A DNA stretch of 64,000 nt from Erythrophleum ivorense (GCA_026724425.1 JAIUCV010001135.1:108259-172258), one strand, 5' to 3'; shown: positions 12,567 through 26,890, counted from the first letter of the stretch. Notes: generated by a model from the letters alone, not told the origin. Made by a program: numbers and translations.

Positions 12567-15500
12567 TGTAATACCATATTATATTCTAGCATTGAACCTC
12601 ATCTCACAAGTGGGAATATACAATTTATTTAAGAAATCTCAAGAAATACATTAAAATAATGAATTTAATTACATTGCGTAGTGGATAAATTTTTTGTTTC
12701 ACATCTTTGGAATCTTACGAACTCATCAACAACATTATCTAATTATTTTTCATACATACAAATATAACATTCTCAAAAAATGGCACAAACCATGGATTAA
12801 GGGTTAAAAACTCTAAAATTTCTTCATTTCTCGTGGCTGTACAGTGGTAGATTTCAGGGGCAATTTTGAAAAATCATAACTAAATGTAGAAAAATCAAAA
12901 TCATACAAACCATAGCTTTATAGAAATATTTAGATGTTAAATTCACAATAAAAATAATTTAGGACATGAACATAGCCTTTGGACCATGTTTGCCAATGAA
13001 ATAGCTACAAAGGTCCGGCTGTCCCTGGTACTGATATAATTTACTGTCATAAATTTAAAAAATGTCCAAGTAATTTCAAAAAAATCCAATCCATAAAAAT
13101 GATACCAATATGGAAAGCTACAAATGTTAGCTAGAGAAAAAAATAACTTTAGACCATTCTAGGCACGTTTAGGTCTTAAAAACTAATCAAACAGTGACAC
13201 AGGTCAGATTGGATGCTTGATATTGGATAACAACTTCAAAAATTAATATCTCTCTCTCTAGACATCCAAATGAGGTCCTTCTAACTAGTACAAGTCACTG
13301 GAAAAGGCTAGTTTCTTTCTATAAAATTTCATGGCAATTGGACATCGTTTGCCTCATGATTGGCATAGAACAATTTTTGGACCATGTGTATAGTAGCAGT
13401 GGCCATACTAGAAAAATTTTTCAACTTCAAAAATTCATCAAATATTCTGTAGACCTCCAAATAATGATCACTTTAAATTCCCAAAAATATCTCAACAAGA
13501 TCTAGATGCATGCCAAATTTCAGACCAAGAAGAGCTCATTTGAATAAAAAGTGACATAGCTCACCAATTTGGTAGATTTTGCCTCTCATAAGGTATCACT
13601 TTGGTCCAAATGACTTTTCCTTGAGTTTGGCACCTCTTGGGCAAGTTTAAAATAATGAATATGATTGTAGGAGCTGCCTAATTAGTTCCAAATGCCATGC
13701 ATCTCATTTTGACTATCTCACACCTAAGAATACATACATTCAAGTGTGCACTTAAGTGTTCAATTTCCATTGTCTTTACACCATACAAGGTTCATACATC
13801 ATTCATACATAATATTACATTTAGTCATCGTCTTACATTACAAAAATAATATGTACAATGTCACTCTCACATTTATACACAAAGAAGACTACAAAAGAGG
13901 CTTGCTCTCTTTGGTTCTTGTGAGCCACCTAGACAATTCAAGATGGAAGGGAAGGGATTTACCTTACCCCATTTCTAAGACTTTTGGATTTGCCTCACTC
14001 TTAATCTGGGGACTTTTGACTTGGCCTCACTCTTCTAGGAGACTTTTGGCCTTGTCTCACCTATGCCATGAGACTTTTGGCATCTTTTTACCTTCATTAA
14101 GAGACTTTTGGCATCACCTTACCCTTATGAGTCATTTCCACAACCATAGTCATTCAAGAAGACACATTGGTACCAATGTAAAGTCAAGGCATCAAGTGGC
14201 ATATCATCAAGTCACAAGAACATACACAAGCATACAATAACATGCATATGCACACAAGACTAGAAGGAGAATGAGGTGGAGAGCTACCATGGATTTATGT
14301 AAACTTTTCTTGATCTTTTCCTTTTCTCTTTTCGGCCTCACAAGTGCACCTAGTTGGAGTAGGGTTCTCTTGACCTAAACATCACAGTTATCACACCATC
14401 ACATACTTGAAGCAAGCCAAGACATTAAACTAAAGCTTGAATACACACTTGGTCTCATAAGTAGCATAATGGTTCCATAATTAACTTAATGAAGCAACTA
14501 TCATATTTTAAGTTTTAGACCCCATTCTCTTGTTATTTCTAGACTTTTTGGACTCATTTAAGGTCCTTGGAGCCCTCACACATTCACTTACACCATTGGA
14601 AATCCAAGTTGCTTCACAAAGCACCATTATGGACACCATTACTCCATCTCTCATTCCATGGCTCCTAAATTTTTTCCAATAGTTTCTTCCATCTTCTAAC
14701 ATCATATGAAGTCCCAAACCAAGGCTAGGTTAAAACACTCCCTAGCTCTATGAACTAGCCTAGGCCCAGATATGCACCAAGGAAGCAGTTCACAAGCTTC
14801 TTGATTTTTCCTTGATGGGAGAGCCACTTGGGAGGGTTTCTAGAGGTCTTAGGAGCTCAAGGAAATATTCAAATAACTAAGGAAACATTCACACAAAATC
14901 AAATTTTATAAAACCCTAGAAAACTCCACATTTTTCTAACTTGATTTCTATTAGTTTTTCTTAGAATTTCTTGCCTTATTCCATCTCCCTATGGCCTAAA
15001 ACCCTTGTTTCTCTCTTGCTTTTGGATAGAAAACTCCCCCCTTATATGGTTCTGTATAAGGCCAAAATCATACACCAAGAAGAAGTAAGAGAAGAAAGTA
15101 AGCAAAGTGAGAATTTACCTTAGATTCAAGTGCATTTTCCAAGCTCTTTCTTCTTGGTTTTTTCCACCACAAGGAATTCGATCTCCTCCCTAAATTTTTG
15201 GACCAAAATAGAACCATTCATCTCAAATAAACCATGGAAAGAGAGGAGGAAAGGAGAGGAACAAGATTAGAGGAAGAAAGAGAATGAAATTCCATGGATT
15301 TACCTACCTTTTCCTTGATTTTTCTCTTCCTTTTCTTCCCCTTCTTGTGTGCCTAAGAAAGCAGATCATATTTTATATTTTGGGCAGAAAATTTTGTGCT
15401 TAAGAAGGTGGGAGAAGAAAGGAGAAGTGTGTGGGAGTTTCTAGAAGTATACTTTTCCAAAAATTCTAATTTCGTCCTTCCACAATGGCAATTTCGTTTC

Positions 15501-16019
15501 GGCTTCATTTTAGCTCCTTTTTGAGAACTTTCTTTTCCATTATAAAATTTAGGTTCCCAATTTAATAAAATTCCTTTGGAATCACCCAATTTGGAGCTAA
15601 AACCTTATCGAATGAATTTGTCAAAATTCAGGCTCACCGACATTGAAAAATATACATCGGAGGGGTTTTACTAGTCTCAGTGCTTCCCATGGTTTTTGGG
15701 GTCCCTAAGAACCTTGGGCAACTAAAATTTCCCATTTAGAAAGCCCTCCTATATGTTTTTCCAAAAGTTACAATTATTTACAAAAATGACATTACGTTTC
15801 GTCAGTTTTCATCATAAATTATTTCTCTATCATAACTCTATTTTTCTTTCTATTTAAGCCGAGAATTATCATTTTTAGGAGTCTAGGACTTTACCCAAAA
15901 TTTTTGGGACATTATCTAACCCATTTCAGAGGACTTGCTTTTATATAGCTCATTTTATTGTTTTATGGAAATTACGTTCGTTACATTCTGCATGCTTTTC
16001 TCATCATTATGATATTACT
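12567..16019 (-). mobile_element. M: family T LTR nested in T2
   Basis: M begins TGTAATACCATAT and ends TGATATTAC in plus coordinates, with the full order of family T LTR blocks between, including the minisatellite at about 13940-14135. Its length of 3,453 bp fits an intact LTR. T2 pol remnants lie to its left and gag remnants to its right. A clear TSD was not found (TTTTG on the left, AGAAT or TAGAA on the right), so the end bases or the flanks have changed. The 164-codon ORF at 13746-14240 lies inside it and has no protein-like features. Confidence 0.82.
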
Positions 16020-18934
16020 AGAATCCCTTTACCTCTCTTTTTTGACTTATCTCGTTATTTAACTAACTACAATACCTTTTGATTATCAGGACACTTTGAT
16101 GATTGATGACATTGTTTGCTACACACTCAAGTTACATTACTACTAGGTTGGCCAGACCCAATATTACGTTAACTCTCGTTGTAAGCAAACCATAATATCA
16201 AAAACTAATACATAGGCGCCTCATGACTGAGCTCAAAGCCATTATCGCCAGTATATTACAAGTTTCCCAATAATCTAAAGTATCCCTCTCATATTTTTCT
16301 TTATATGCTCTATTCTCGTAAGATACTCAGAGAAATAGGACTCTTCCTCTACTTTATCCTGAGATCACTTTATATTGCCTGACTATTTTTACTTCAGGCA
16401 CTATCATGCTAGAAGGCCATCTATGCCAAGGACAAGTGTGCTTTCTTAAGTACTCAAGCATATCAACTCGATATTTATTCTTAATCTATTATGTCCTCGA
16501 CTTGAACACTATTATATATTCTTTCTTTTTACCTTTCCTATCCTTTTACTTAGGTAAAAGGATGCTCTACTACTGGTTGTCTCTGTTGCCAGTTCAGGTT
16601 TCTTTACACTCAAGAGCACCTACATTTTTCTTGGGTTCTTCTACTTGTTCACTCTTTGTAACATCAAGGGGGTCTACTTTCTTATACTCTTGCTCTGCTT
16701 TTAACTAGATCGTCCCTCTATAGGGAAATTCTATTTCATGAAATCCCAGGAATTATATTATGTGGTACTCTTGGCTTACACTCTTTCTCTACATAATGCA
16801 AAGGTTGCCTTCTTAAGCAATCTCTAGCTCTCTCGAGCTTTCCTAAGGGTACTAAGGCACTAACTATTTATCTCTGCTCGTTTCTACATTCATATTAGAG
16901 CTAGGATTTTTCTCTATTTAATCTCTTTAGCCTCATCCCCAAGAGCACAGTATACTATTTCTAAGGTCTTACTAACCCAATCCATAACATATATTCTCAA
17001 TGTCCAGATTCTACCTTACTGAAACTTATGCTCTATTAGGTGCTCTAATCACTCATATGCCTTAACCCTATACTATTATCATATTAGGAAGCTCGGTTGG
17101 CTAACTATTAGACCCCTATCCGTTTACTTTCCTATGCCCAGTCTACTCATTTAATCATTACTAAAGCAAGGGCATATCTTCTGTAGATAATTTCTCAACT
17201 CTTCCTTACTTCCCTTATTACTGTACTTTACAATTCAATGGGGTCTATCTAAGGGAATTTACTAACCACTACTGAGTGGCCTCCCTAACTTAGGATGTTT
17301 TATCTTTCCTTTCTCGATCTAGGGAGAACTTTCACTGAGGTTCCTGTCAAATTAATTTCTCTTTTTACTCATCTCACATGGACAATGCTACTGGTCACTT
17401 TTTGTAGGCTTCAGCTCATACTTAGTCTAAGCTACCTATCTCATTAGACTTGTAGCTTGAAATAACTTAGTGCTTTCTAAGCTATCCTCATTCTCTTCTG
17501 AGCCTCTGTCACTGGGCTAATCATACTCATCTCTAGGTGTTACCTGTAAGGTATACCCTTCTGCAGGCACTCACTATATTCCCCACTGCTAGTAGCCTTA
17601 CCTTATGTAAATTTCAAGGCTACGTTAACATCCTGTCAATAGGGTTTAGGATCTTGTTAACAAGGTTTCATATATTGAAGTGTAAAATTCAAGACCTTGT
17701 CAACAAAGGTTTTCCTGACAATGTCTACATGGTTTTAAACTCATCATATTAGCCTGTTATAGTATTCACAAGGTTAACATTCTAGGTCGGAGTCAATACC
17801 TCATAGGCGAGTCTCAACAATCTTACTGTCCCTGTGTTTAACTTTTTCTAATGCTAAGCTCTTTCTTAGTCTCAATTGTTAGGCCCACTAATCATCTGTT
17901 ACTTACTGACCTTCCATGATCATTTACTACTCATTTTCCTTATTGATACTAGGGGTTCCCACTTTCTATAGGTCGACTGATCCCTTATCAACTCATTTCT
18001 CAAGTTACCTTAAATATGACCAACAAAGCCTATCATACTGCCATTTGCTGCAGCTAGAACATCGTTTACCGTGGCTAATTAGCCTTAAGCTTACCTTAAT
18101 TTCCTGTCTATGTATTGGTCATGGCTAACTTCTTCATTAGTCACAGCAAGGAATTTTTTAGATTGCCTCGCTCCTTCATGGATTAATTAGCAGCGAATAA
18201 ATAATTAATTCTTTATGAATTGGAAACTTCATTTTTAGCTACAAAACTCGAGCCTCATTGCCTCTACATTCAACCTATCATTAAAGCTATAAGGTTCTAC
18301 CTCCTACTTTATTTATGCATAACTAGTTGTCACCTCTAGGCTGTCGAGCTCTAAGGGGTGTAGCTTGTAACTCAACCTTTGGCTTGAGGGAATTAACCTT
18401 TTGGGCTCTAAAACTTATCTCGACATTTGGGTGTTGTGACTAGGAGGTAACTCTTTTTCTCACCTCCCTACTAAACTGGTCTTGTGCAGCCACAGTCTCA
18501 TCTCACACTGCACTGCATAACTACTTGTCTCTGCATTATGCGAGACATCTGAGTATGACTACTAGTGAGAATTAAACCTTACATACTCTCTCTAGCAAGC
18601 CTCTTCATATCAACGAGATCTTTTCTTATCATTTATATCTAGGGCTTGCCATTGATCCCGGTAAGCTATCATATCACATAGTGCTCCAACCATCAGATCA
18701 CTTAGCTTTACTCAAGCTACTCTAAAGCCCAGCCTTCCTTGATGTTCACTATCTACTCCAAGATCATTCTATAACTTACTTATCATAAATATAACCATAA
18801 ACTATCTTTACACACCTAACATGTCTCATACAAGGCTCTGCATAGCTATACAAGCCCTTGCATAGCCCTATTGCTACATCCTCAAGCCAAATTCAATTTG
18901 AGAGAGCTTGAAACTTCAATTTGATACCAATAAA
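16020..18934 (-). pseudogene. T2 gag and protease-side remnant
   Basis: This is decayed coding DNA. The block 18600-18760 aligns with T1 gag DNA at 5625-5770: a CTTGCCATTGATC-type block, then the CCAGCCTTCCTTGATGTTCAC block at the gag start. The codon matching the T1 gag ATG reads ATA at 18750-18752, so the start is lost. It lies about 170 bp from the primer-binding site, much as in T1. The segment is about 0.9 kb longer than a colinear match to T1 predicts. No open frame longer than about 70 codons remains. Confidence 0.65.
18921..18929 (-). other. T2 primer-binding site
   Basis: On the minus strand it reads TGGTATCAA, matching the first eight bases of the T1 tRNA-Met site and then diverging. 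It lies five bases inside the LTR end at 18935. Confidence 0.82.
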
Positions 18935-21900
18935 TGTAACACCATAATTCTAAGACTCAACTCGTGCAATTTCCATGCCTCATCATCAAGCTAATTCTAT
19001 GGGAAGCAACATAATGGCATAGGAAATCACGAATCAAGAAACCTTTTGCCACGGTAAAAATTTTCTCCTAGTATCCCGTGGGTCATATGGACTCATCCAT
19101 CTTATTCTCACATCTAAAAATATAATTACAACTCATAAAAAAAATCAAGAAATGGTCTATACCTCAAGTAAAGGGAGCAAATGCACAAAACATACTAGTG
19201 CAGCCTCAGATTAGTTTTCTAGATTTTGTGCCTGAAAATTGAAAAATCATAACTAATTTTAAACAAATAAAAATCAAGCATACTATACCATTATGAAATC
19301 TACAGATGTCTAATTCATGCAAAAAATAAATTTGGGCCACCACAGAGGCTGATAGTCACCGAAAACTGATGGAACAGTACCAGAGGTCAATTGTCATCCC
19401 TAGTACTGATCTCTAACTTCAAAAATTTATATCTCCCTACTCAGAGGTCCAATTGGGGTGATCATAATGGCCATGTAAATCTTATCATGTATAGTTTATG
19501 CTTGTAAAATTTCATGATCATTGAACATCATTTGGCTCATGAATGATACATCCCAAGTTTCTGACCATATGAATAATACCTATATCAGTTCAACAAAAAA
19601 ATGGCAAATTTGGAAATTCATAATTAATTCCACAGAGCTCCAAATAATCTGTTCTTTATATTCTCAAAAATATCTCGATAAGATCTATATATGTGCCAAA
19701 TTTCATGAGCAAATTCATTCATTTGACTAGATTTTGACATCAGGTTGTGAAATAGTCATTTTCAAGCTTTACAAAGGGTCCAAATGGTCCAATTTGAGTT
19801 CCAAGGCAACCATGACCACTTGAGCACGTGGGAATGCACCAAAATGACATTCTAAACTTGTCTTAAAGGTGGATAAACTCAGATTTCTCAAACTCACTCA
19901 TCCACCCCACTATATACACAAGATTGCATATACTAGCTTTGGCCATCCAATACCCAAATCATGCTATCTCATACATTAGACATCTAATTCCATTCATACA
20001 TCATTCATTTGGGTAACTACATATGCTCATATGATTACATAACAATTTCATCATGGGATTACATCATATGCCATGTGTATGGCTACAAAAGAGGTAACAC
20101 TAGCCTTTTCCATACATTTTGATGTCAATCTTCTTCTCTTTGGCTTGGTGGCCTCCATTACCTTTCTCAATTGATTTACCTAGCATGTTAAGACATTGGA
20201 GAGGAGGGGATGAGATTCAAAGAATCCCAATAGCTCATCTCCCTTTCAATCACACATAAAGTATGGAATACAAGTCTTGAAAATGCATACATGGACATAT
20301 TAACATATGTGAGCATTCAAGAAACATTCTTACCATTTGAACAAGTCATACATAGCATACATAGGCTTGCCAAGTGAGTGGATTAGCCTCACCCATTCAC
20401 TTGTGAATTTTGGATTTGCCTCACCCATTTTTTTTAAGAGCTTTTTAACTCAACTTTATTCTTGGGAGTTAACCTCACTTTTGGAAGACTCTTACTTTGT
20501 CTCAACTAACTTTAAGGGTTTTTGACTCATTCTCACCATGGCTAAAGGGTTCTTGGCTTCTCCACACTCAAGTAAACCAAGACAAGTATATAAAATATCA
20601 TTTGAATGCATAAAACATCATCATGGTACCATGGCATATGAAATCATGCTAGAATACTATTCATGGCTCAAAAAACATATACACATTCAAAGACAATATA
20701 AGCACACATTCATGCATGAGAGAAGGTGGAGAGAGCTACCTTTGTCACACAAACATACTCTTTCCTTGAGCCTTGAGTCCTCTCCCTTGACCTCACACAC
20801 CCAAGAAGGTGGAGATCATTTCTCTTAGCCTAAACACATCATATGGAAGCAAATTCTAAGGCCACACGTTCAAAAGAAAAGCTAGGTGACTCTTATGGCT
20901 CTTTTATGGTCCCATAATGCATTCAATGAAGCAACCTTAAGAGAACATCATCTTGGCTCCATTCTCTCCATCTATTTATGATTCTTGACTCTATTTAAAT
21001 CTCTTGGAGTCATTACACAGTTAATTCAAAGAGCCTAGCTAGGTGTTGCTTCTTTAAGCTATAATATGGAACATATAAGGCCACCTCACTTTCTATGATT
21101 TCTTAAATTATTCCAAGGCTTACTCTCATACTCTCCCATCATACATGATGCAAAACTAAGCTTGGAAGGAATTAAAACACTCCCTAGGTGCATGAACTCT
21201 CTTTGGCCGGAGCTATGCTTCCATATGGCACCAATAGAGTTTCTTTGCTTCCTTTGATGGGAGAATCATGTAAGAAGCTCTCTTGGTGTCTTAGGAACTC
21301 ATATAACACTTAAACATCATAAAATATGGCTAGGGTTCATGATGGAGTTCAAGGTGCAATCAAAACCCTAGACTTCCTATCTTGAAATCTAATGGTTTTT
21401 ATTTGAATTTCTTTGCATATTCTTACTCCTCACACCCCATAACCCTTGGTTTCTTTAAGAACACATAAAGAAAAACTCTCTTCATCACTTTCTCTCTCTA
21501 GACAAACTTAAATGGCTTGGAAACACAAGATTTTGCAACTGTTTCAAGTGAAGTCTTACTTTAAAATGGAGCTCTCTTTACGTAGATTATTTTTCATCGA
21601 TTGATTTCTTAAAAAGAGTTCCTTTTTGGCTTGGGTTAGACTTAAATCTTTAAGTTTTCAAGAAAAGAAAACCACTATTAGAGAGCTCTTAGAGAGAGGA
21701 ACAACTGTCTTAACTGGCGTAGGATGAAACATGATCGTTTACTTACCTAAACGAAAGCTTAAACTTCTTCTCTCTCTCCCCTCTTAATGTCACACCATGA
21801 CTGCCCATTTTTCTGCAAATGGAAGCTTGGAGAAGGTGATGAGGTGTAATCTTACTTAAGAAGCCTCTTTTAAAATTTTTTAAAATGACCATTTTGCCCC

Positions 21901-22451
21901 TACACGCTTGTTTGCTCTGTTTAGGCTTATTTTAACTCCTTTTTGAGAACCATCTTTTCTATCATAAAATTTAGGTCCTCTAATTCATAAAATACCATTG
22001 GTTTCATCCAAATTGGATTTAAAACCTTCTTAAATGAAATGGTCAAAGTTCAGGTCAATCGACATTGGAAAACGTCCATCGGAGGGGCTTTAGCTGTTCT
22101 GGGGCTTCAGATAGTTTTTAGGACCTATGAGAACCTTGGAGAACTTAAATTTTTTATTTAAAAAGCTCTCCTGTGAGAATTCCAAAATTTACTCAAAATG
22201 ACGAAAATGCTCTTACATTTCATCAACCTTTCGTTACATTTCGTTTCTTCATTCTAGCTCTATTTTTCCTTCCATTTAAGCCTGGGATTCTCATTTTTAG
22301 GAGTCTAGAATGCTTCCCAAATTTTTTGAGACCTTAACTAAACCATTTTGGGGGACTTGCTTTTGCATCCAGTGAATTTCGTTTGTTTACGAAAAAATCG
22401 TGTGTTACATTTCTTGCATTTTCTCTCGTATTCAAAGAACTGGATATTATA
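18935..22451 (-). repeat. T2 5' LTR
   Basis: Plus-strand ends are TGTAACACC and GGATATTATA (final CA mutated to TA). The right side is followed by the TSD ATTTA. It carries the family minisatellite at about 20365-20575. It is the partner of 7135-10697. Confidence 0.92.
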
Positions 22452-22456
22452 ATTTA

Positions 22457-23042
22457 TCCAGCTAATCTATCATTACTTTCAAGATTTAAGTATTGATTCC
22501 TACTCATCAATTTATCATATATCAACAAGTTCCATGTGATAATAATAAAAAACCAAATTCATATACAACTAATATTATCATTCAAATAAAAATCCCAATA
22601 AGGCACCATGCATTGCCAATCTAAGTCATCATTTGAGTTAACACATGATTACATTTCCATATAATTGACTATAACTTAGCATCAACTAGATTCCATATCA
22701 GATACATAACCACATATGTCAAATCCTAGATTGTATAAAGCCTAGATTCTGATTAGATACATCATAAGTTACCAAAACATAAAACTCCTATACTTGACAA
22801 TATGATAACATGATGATGCTATACATGATAACAACAAAACTAGCATCTACCTTAAATCAATTCAGTCTAGGTGTAGCTTCCTACGCCAAGCCTCAACTCA
22901 TGGATGTTCATCCACTTGCTTGCACTTATCCTTACTCGAAGGACCTTCATTTAAAATAGTTAGCCCATGAAACGGGGTAAGATGCAAATCTTAGTAGCCA
23001 AAGGCAAATTTGATTCATATATTCCAATTTAATTAACATATG
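22457..23042 (-). repeat. LTR L, middle segment
   Basis: This is L sequence between T2 and E. On the minus strand it carries the block around 22870-22985 (TACACCTAG, AAGGTCCTTCG, CATCTTACCCCG) that looks like the transcript-leader part of a plant Ty3/gypsy LTR. That reading is an inference from general resemblance. No gene is seen. Confidence 0.75.
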
Positions 23043-23357
23043 TGTAACGAACATAATTTTCATAAAATGATGAAATGAGCGATATAAAAGCATGCAGAAT
23101 GTAACAAACATAATTTCCATGAAAGCATGATAACATCATCATAACGGTAAGTCTAAACTTTGACGAATTCATTCGAGAAAGTTTTAGCTTTGATTTGAGT
23201 GATTCCAAAGGTATTTTATTAAATTGGGAATCTAAATTTTATAATGGCAAAAACGGTTTTAAAAAAGGAGCTAAAATGAAGTTAGAATGAAATTGCTATT
23301 ATAGAAGGAAAAAATAGGAATTTTTGAAAATGTTTGTTTCTTGAACCTTCTACCATC

Positions 23358-26300
23358 TGTAATATCCGATTCTCTGAAAATGTGAGTGATGTACAATTTC
23401 TCTATAAATGCACGAAATTCACTAGATAAAAAAGGAATTCCTCCAGATAGAGTGATTTGGGGTCCCAAAAAAATTTAAGAAACATTCTAGACTCCTAAAA
23501 CTGAGAATCCTGGCTCAAACGAAAAGAAAAATGGAGCTAGAATGAAGAAACGAATTTGAATGAAAGGTTGACAAAATGTAAGGGCATTTTCATCATTTTG
23601 AGTAAATTTTAGAATTCTCATAGAAGGAATTTTTAAATGAAAGTTTTGAGTTCTCCAAGGTTTGCAGAGAGCCCAAAAACCATGGGAAACTCTGAAACAG
23701 TTAAAGGCCCTTCGGTGGACATTTTTCAATAACGATGAGCCTAAACTTTGACAAATTTATTCAAGAAGGTTTTAACTCTGATTTGAGTGATTCCAAAGGT
23801 ATTTTACTAAATTAGGAACCTAAATTTTATAATAGAAAAGATGGTTCTAAAAAATGAGCTAAAACAAATTAGAAACAAAAAGGCCAAGATGAAGGTTCAA
23901 AATTGGAATTTTTGAAAGGTGTTTCTTAAACCTCCCTATATATATGAGGTGCCCCATCTCCTCCTTCATTTAGCCACCTTTATTGTTGGCCCAAATTAGA
24001 GAAAAACCCTAAGGGGTGAGGTGCACAAGAGGAGGAGAAAGGAAGGAGAAAAACAAGATAGAAAGTTATGGATTTTTTTTTTCAAGCTTTCTCTTTAGCA
24101 AGCCTCTTCTCCTCCATTTTCCCTTCTTTCCTATGGTTTTATTGAAGTTTTTGGATTTCTTTTAAGGGAAGAAAAAAGGGAAAATTTTGGATTTGAAGAG
24201 AGTAGGCCAAGGAAAGGAAGATTCAAGCAAGAAAACAAGGAAAAACAAGGAAAATCATCCTTCCATGGTAGCCACCTCTTGCTTCTTTCTTCTCCTTAGT
24301 TCATCCCACTCATGAAGCTTCAAGAGGGCTTGGATTTTAGGCATAACCAAGGGTGAATCTTAGGAAAAAGAGTGTGGAGAATAAGAATATGCAAAAGAAA
24401 TTAACAAATAATCATGAAAATTCAAGATAGTAAACCTAGGGTTTCATGAGCTCCCTTAAAAATCTAAATTGATACAATTATTCCTAAGCCTATATGAGTG
24501 TTTGGATGAGCTCTTGAGATTCGTAGAAGGCTCCCTATAAGCATCTTCCATCAAGAAAACAAAGCAAACTCACTTGGTGTCTCCTTGGTCCATAGCCACG
24601 GCCTAGAGAGTTTGGAGCACCAAAGGGTAGTTTTAAGTTATTCCAAACTTATTTTTGAGTCATGTATGATGGGAGAGGATGAGAGAAATCCTTGGAAAAA
24701 TTTTAGAAACTATAGATAGTAAGATGGCCTTATATGTTCTATATTATGGCTTAAAGAAGCAACACCTAGCTAAGCTCCTTGATTTGATTGTGTGATGACT
24801 TCAAGAGGTTTAAATAGAGTCAAGAATCATGAATAGATGGAGAGAATGGATCTAAGATGATGTTTTCTTATGTTTGCTTCATTGAGTGCATTATGGAACC
24901 ATAAATGAGATATATGAACTACCTAGCTTTTCTAGTGAATGTATAGCCTTAGAATTTGATTCAAGAGTGTAATTAGCTTTTATATGATGTGTCTAGGCCA
25001 AGAGAAATGATCTCAACCTCTTTGTGTGTGTGAGGTCAAGGGAGAGGACTCAAGGCTCAAGGAAAGAGTATGCTTGTATGGAAAAGGTAGCTTTCTCTAC
25101 CTTCTCTTATGGATGAATGTGTGCTTATATTGTCTTTGGATGTGTGTATGTATGTTCTAAGTCATGAAGAGTATTTTAGTATGATTTCATATGCCATGGT
25201 AACATAGTGATGTTTTATGCATTCAAATGATGTTTATTATGCTTACCTTGGTTTGCTTAAGTGTAGAAAAGCCAAGAACCCTCTAGCCATGGTGAGGATG
25301 AGCCAAGAACCCTTAAACTTGGTTGAGACAAAGTAAAGAGTCTCCCAAGGGTGAGGTAGACTCCCAAGAGTGAGGTTGAGTCAAAACCTCTTAGAGCAAA
25401 TGGACGAGACATGTCCAAAATCCATAAGTGAATGGGTGAGGCTAATCCACTCACTTGTCAAGCCTATATATGCTATGTATGACTTGTTCAAATGCCAAGG
25501 ATGTTTCTTAAATGTTCATGCATTTCAATATGCCCATGCATGCATTTTCAAGACTTGTATTGCATACTTTATGTATGATTCAAAGAGAGATCAGCTATTG
25601 GAATTCTTTGAATCTCATCCCCTCCTCTCCAATGTCTTAACATGCTAGGTGTAGCAATTAAGCAAGGTAATGGAAGCCACCAAGCCTAGAAGAAGGAGAT
25701 TGACATCAAAGTGCATGAAATGGCATAGTTTTACCTCTTTTGTAGCCGTACACTTGGCATATGATGTAATCCTATGATGAAATTGTTATGTAATCATATG
25801 AGCATATGTAAATACCCAAATGTATGATATATTAATGAGATTTGATGTCAAATGTATGAAATAACATGATTTGGGTATTGAATGACAAGAGCTAACATGT
25901 GCAATCTTGTGTATGGCATGGGGTGAGAGAGAGAGTTTGAGAAATCTGGGTTTATGTACCTTTAAGACAAGTTTAGAGAGCCATTTTGGTGTATTCCCAC
26001 GTGCTCAAGTGGTCAGGGTTGCCTTAGAACTAGAAATGGATCATTTGGACCTCTTTGATGACATAAAATGAGCCATTTTACAACCCAATGTCAAGATTTG
26101 ACCAAATGAACGAATTTGCCCGTGAAATTTGGCACACATATAGATCTTATCTATAGTTTTTTGGGAAGCTAAATACTATATTATTTGGAGCTCTGTTGAA
26201 TTAATTATGAATTTCCAAAGTTGTCATTTTTCTGCTAAACTGATATAGGTACTATTCATATGGTTAGAAACTTGGGCTCTGTCATTCATGGGTCAAATGA

Positions 26301-26890
26301 TGTCCAATGCTCATAACATTTTACAAACATAAACTAGACATGATGAGCTTTCCATGGCCACTAAGATCACCCCAATTGGACCTCTAATAAGAGAGATATA
26401 AATTTTTGAAGTTAGAGGTTAATACCAGTGATGACAGTCAACCTCTAGTACTGTTCCATCGATTTCTGGTGGCTAGCAGCCTATTTTGTGGTCTAGATTT
26501 ATTTTTAGCATAATGTAGACATTTATAGCTTTCCAAAATGGTATAGTGCCTAATTTTGATTTTTCTAGAATTAGTTATGATTTTTCAAATTTCAAGCACA
26601 GAATCTAGAAAATCAATCCAAGGCTGCACCATTGTGTTTTGTATATCTACTCCCTTTGCTTGAGGTATAGGCCACTTTTTGAGCTTGTTATGAGTTTTAT
26701 TTGTGTATTTAAATATAAGGATAAGATAGATGAGTCCATATGGCCCAAGGGACTCTGAAGAAAAAATTTTATCCGTACTTTGATGCAAGTATATTCATTG
26801 TTATAGTGCTATCCTTCTTGCTTCATTATGAAATGCATGAAATAAGGCCTAGAAATAGCATGAGGGAAGTTAGATAAATATGGTGCTACA
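23358..26890 (+). mobile_element. C: solo family T LTR (3,533 bp) nested in E
   Basis: It runs from TGTAATATCCG to ATGGTGCTACA, with exact TSD CCATC at 23353-23357 and 26891-26895. The flanks join into continuous E sequence when it is removed. It has the TATA box at 23937-23945 and the minisatellite at about 25260-25450. There is no coding capacity. Confidence 0.95.
23937..23945 (+). promoter_or_regulatory. TATA box of LTR C
   Basis: TATATATAT lies 580 bp from the LTR start, in the context CCTCCC-TATA..GAGGTGCC. The position is shared with H, K, F, J and T1, so it is probably the family pol II promoter. Confidence 0.65.

Larger units (their letters stand above)
7135..22451 (-). mobile_element. 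T2: full-length family T LTR retrotransposon (decayed)
   Basis: Both LTRs are present (7135-10697, 3,563 bp; 18935-22451, 3,517 bp), with PPT, primer-binding site and an exact TSD, ATTTA, at 7130-7134 and 22452-22456. The internal region is interrupted by LTR M (12567-16019). Without M it is about 4.8 kb, close to T1. It is inserted in L: removing T2 rejoins L sequence. Coding capacity is gone, with only patches matching T1 gag and RT at the DNA level. The LTR pair differs at roughly one base in ten over the first 300 bp but much less further in. Confidence 0.93.

Noticed and set aside
13746..14240. 164-codon ORF, the longest in the window
   Set aside because: It lies inside LTR M, runs through the LTR minisatellite, has no conserved domain, and its equivalents in other copies are broken. 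It is a chance ORF.
12562..16024. A TSD for LTR M
   Set aside because: TTTTG on the left and AGAAT or TAGAA on the right do not match, so no duplication is claimed.
8537..20525. Short ORFs at 8537-8725 and 20337-20525 that encode nearly the same peptide
   Set aside because: Their likeness comes from being in the two LTRs of T2. No start context, domain or conservation in other family T LTRs supports translation.
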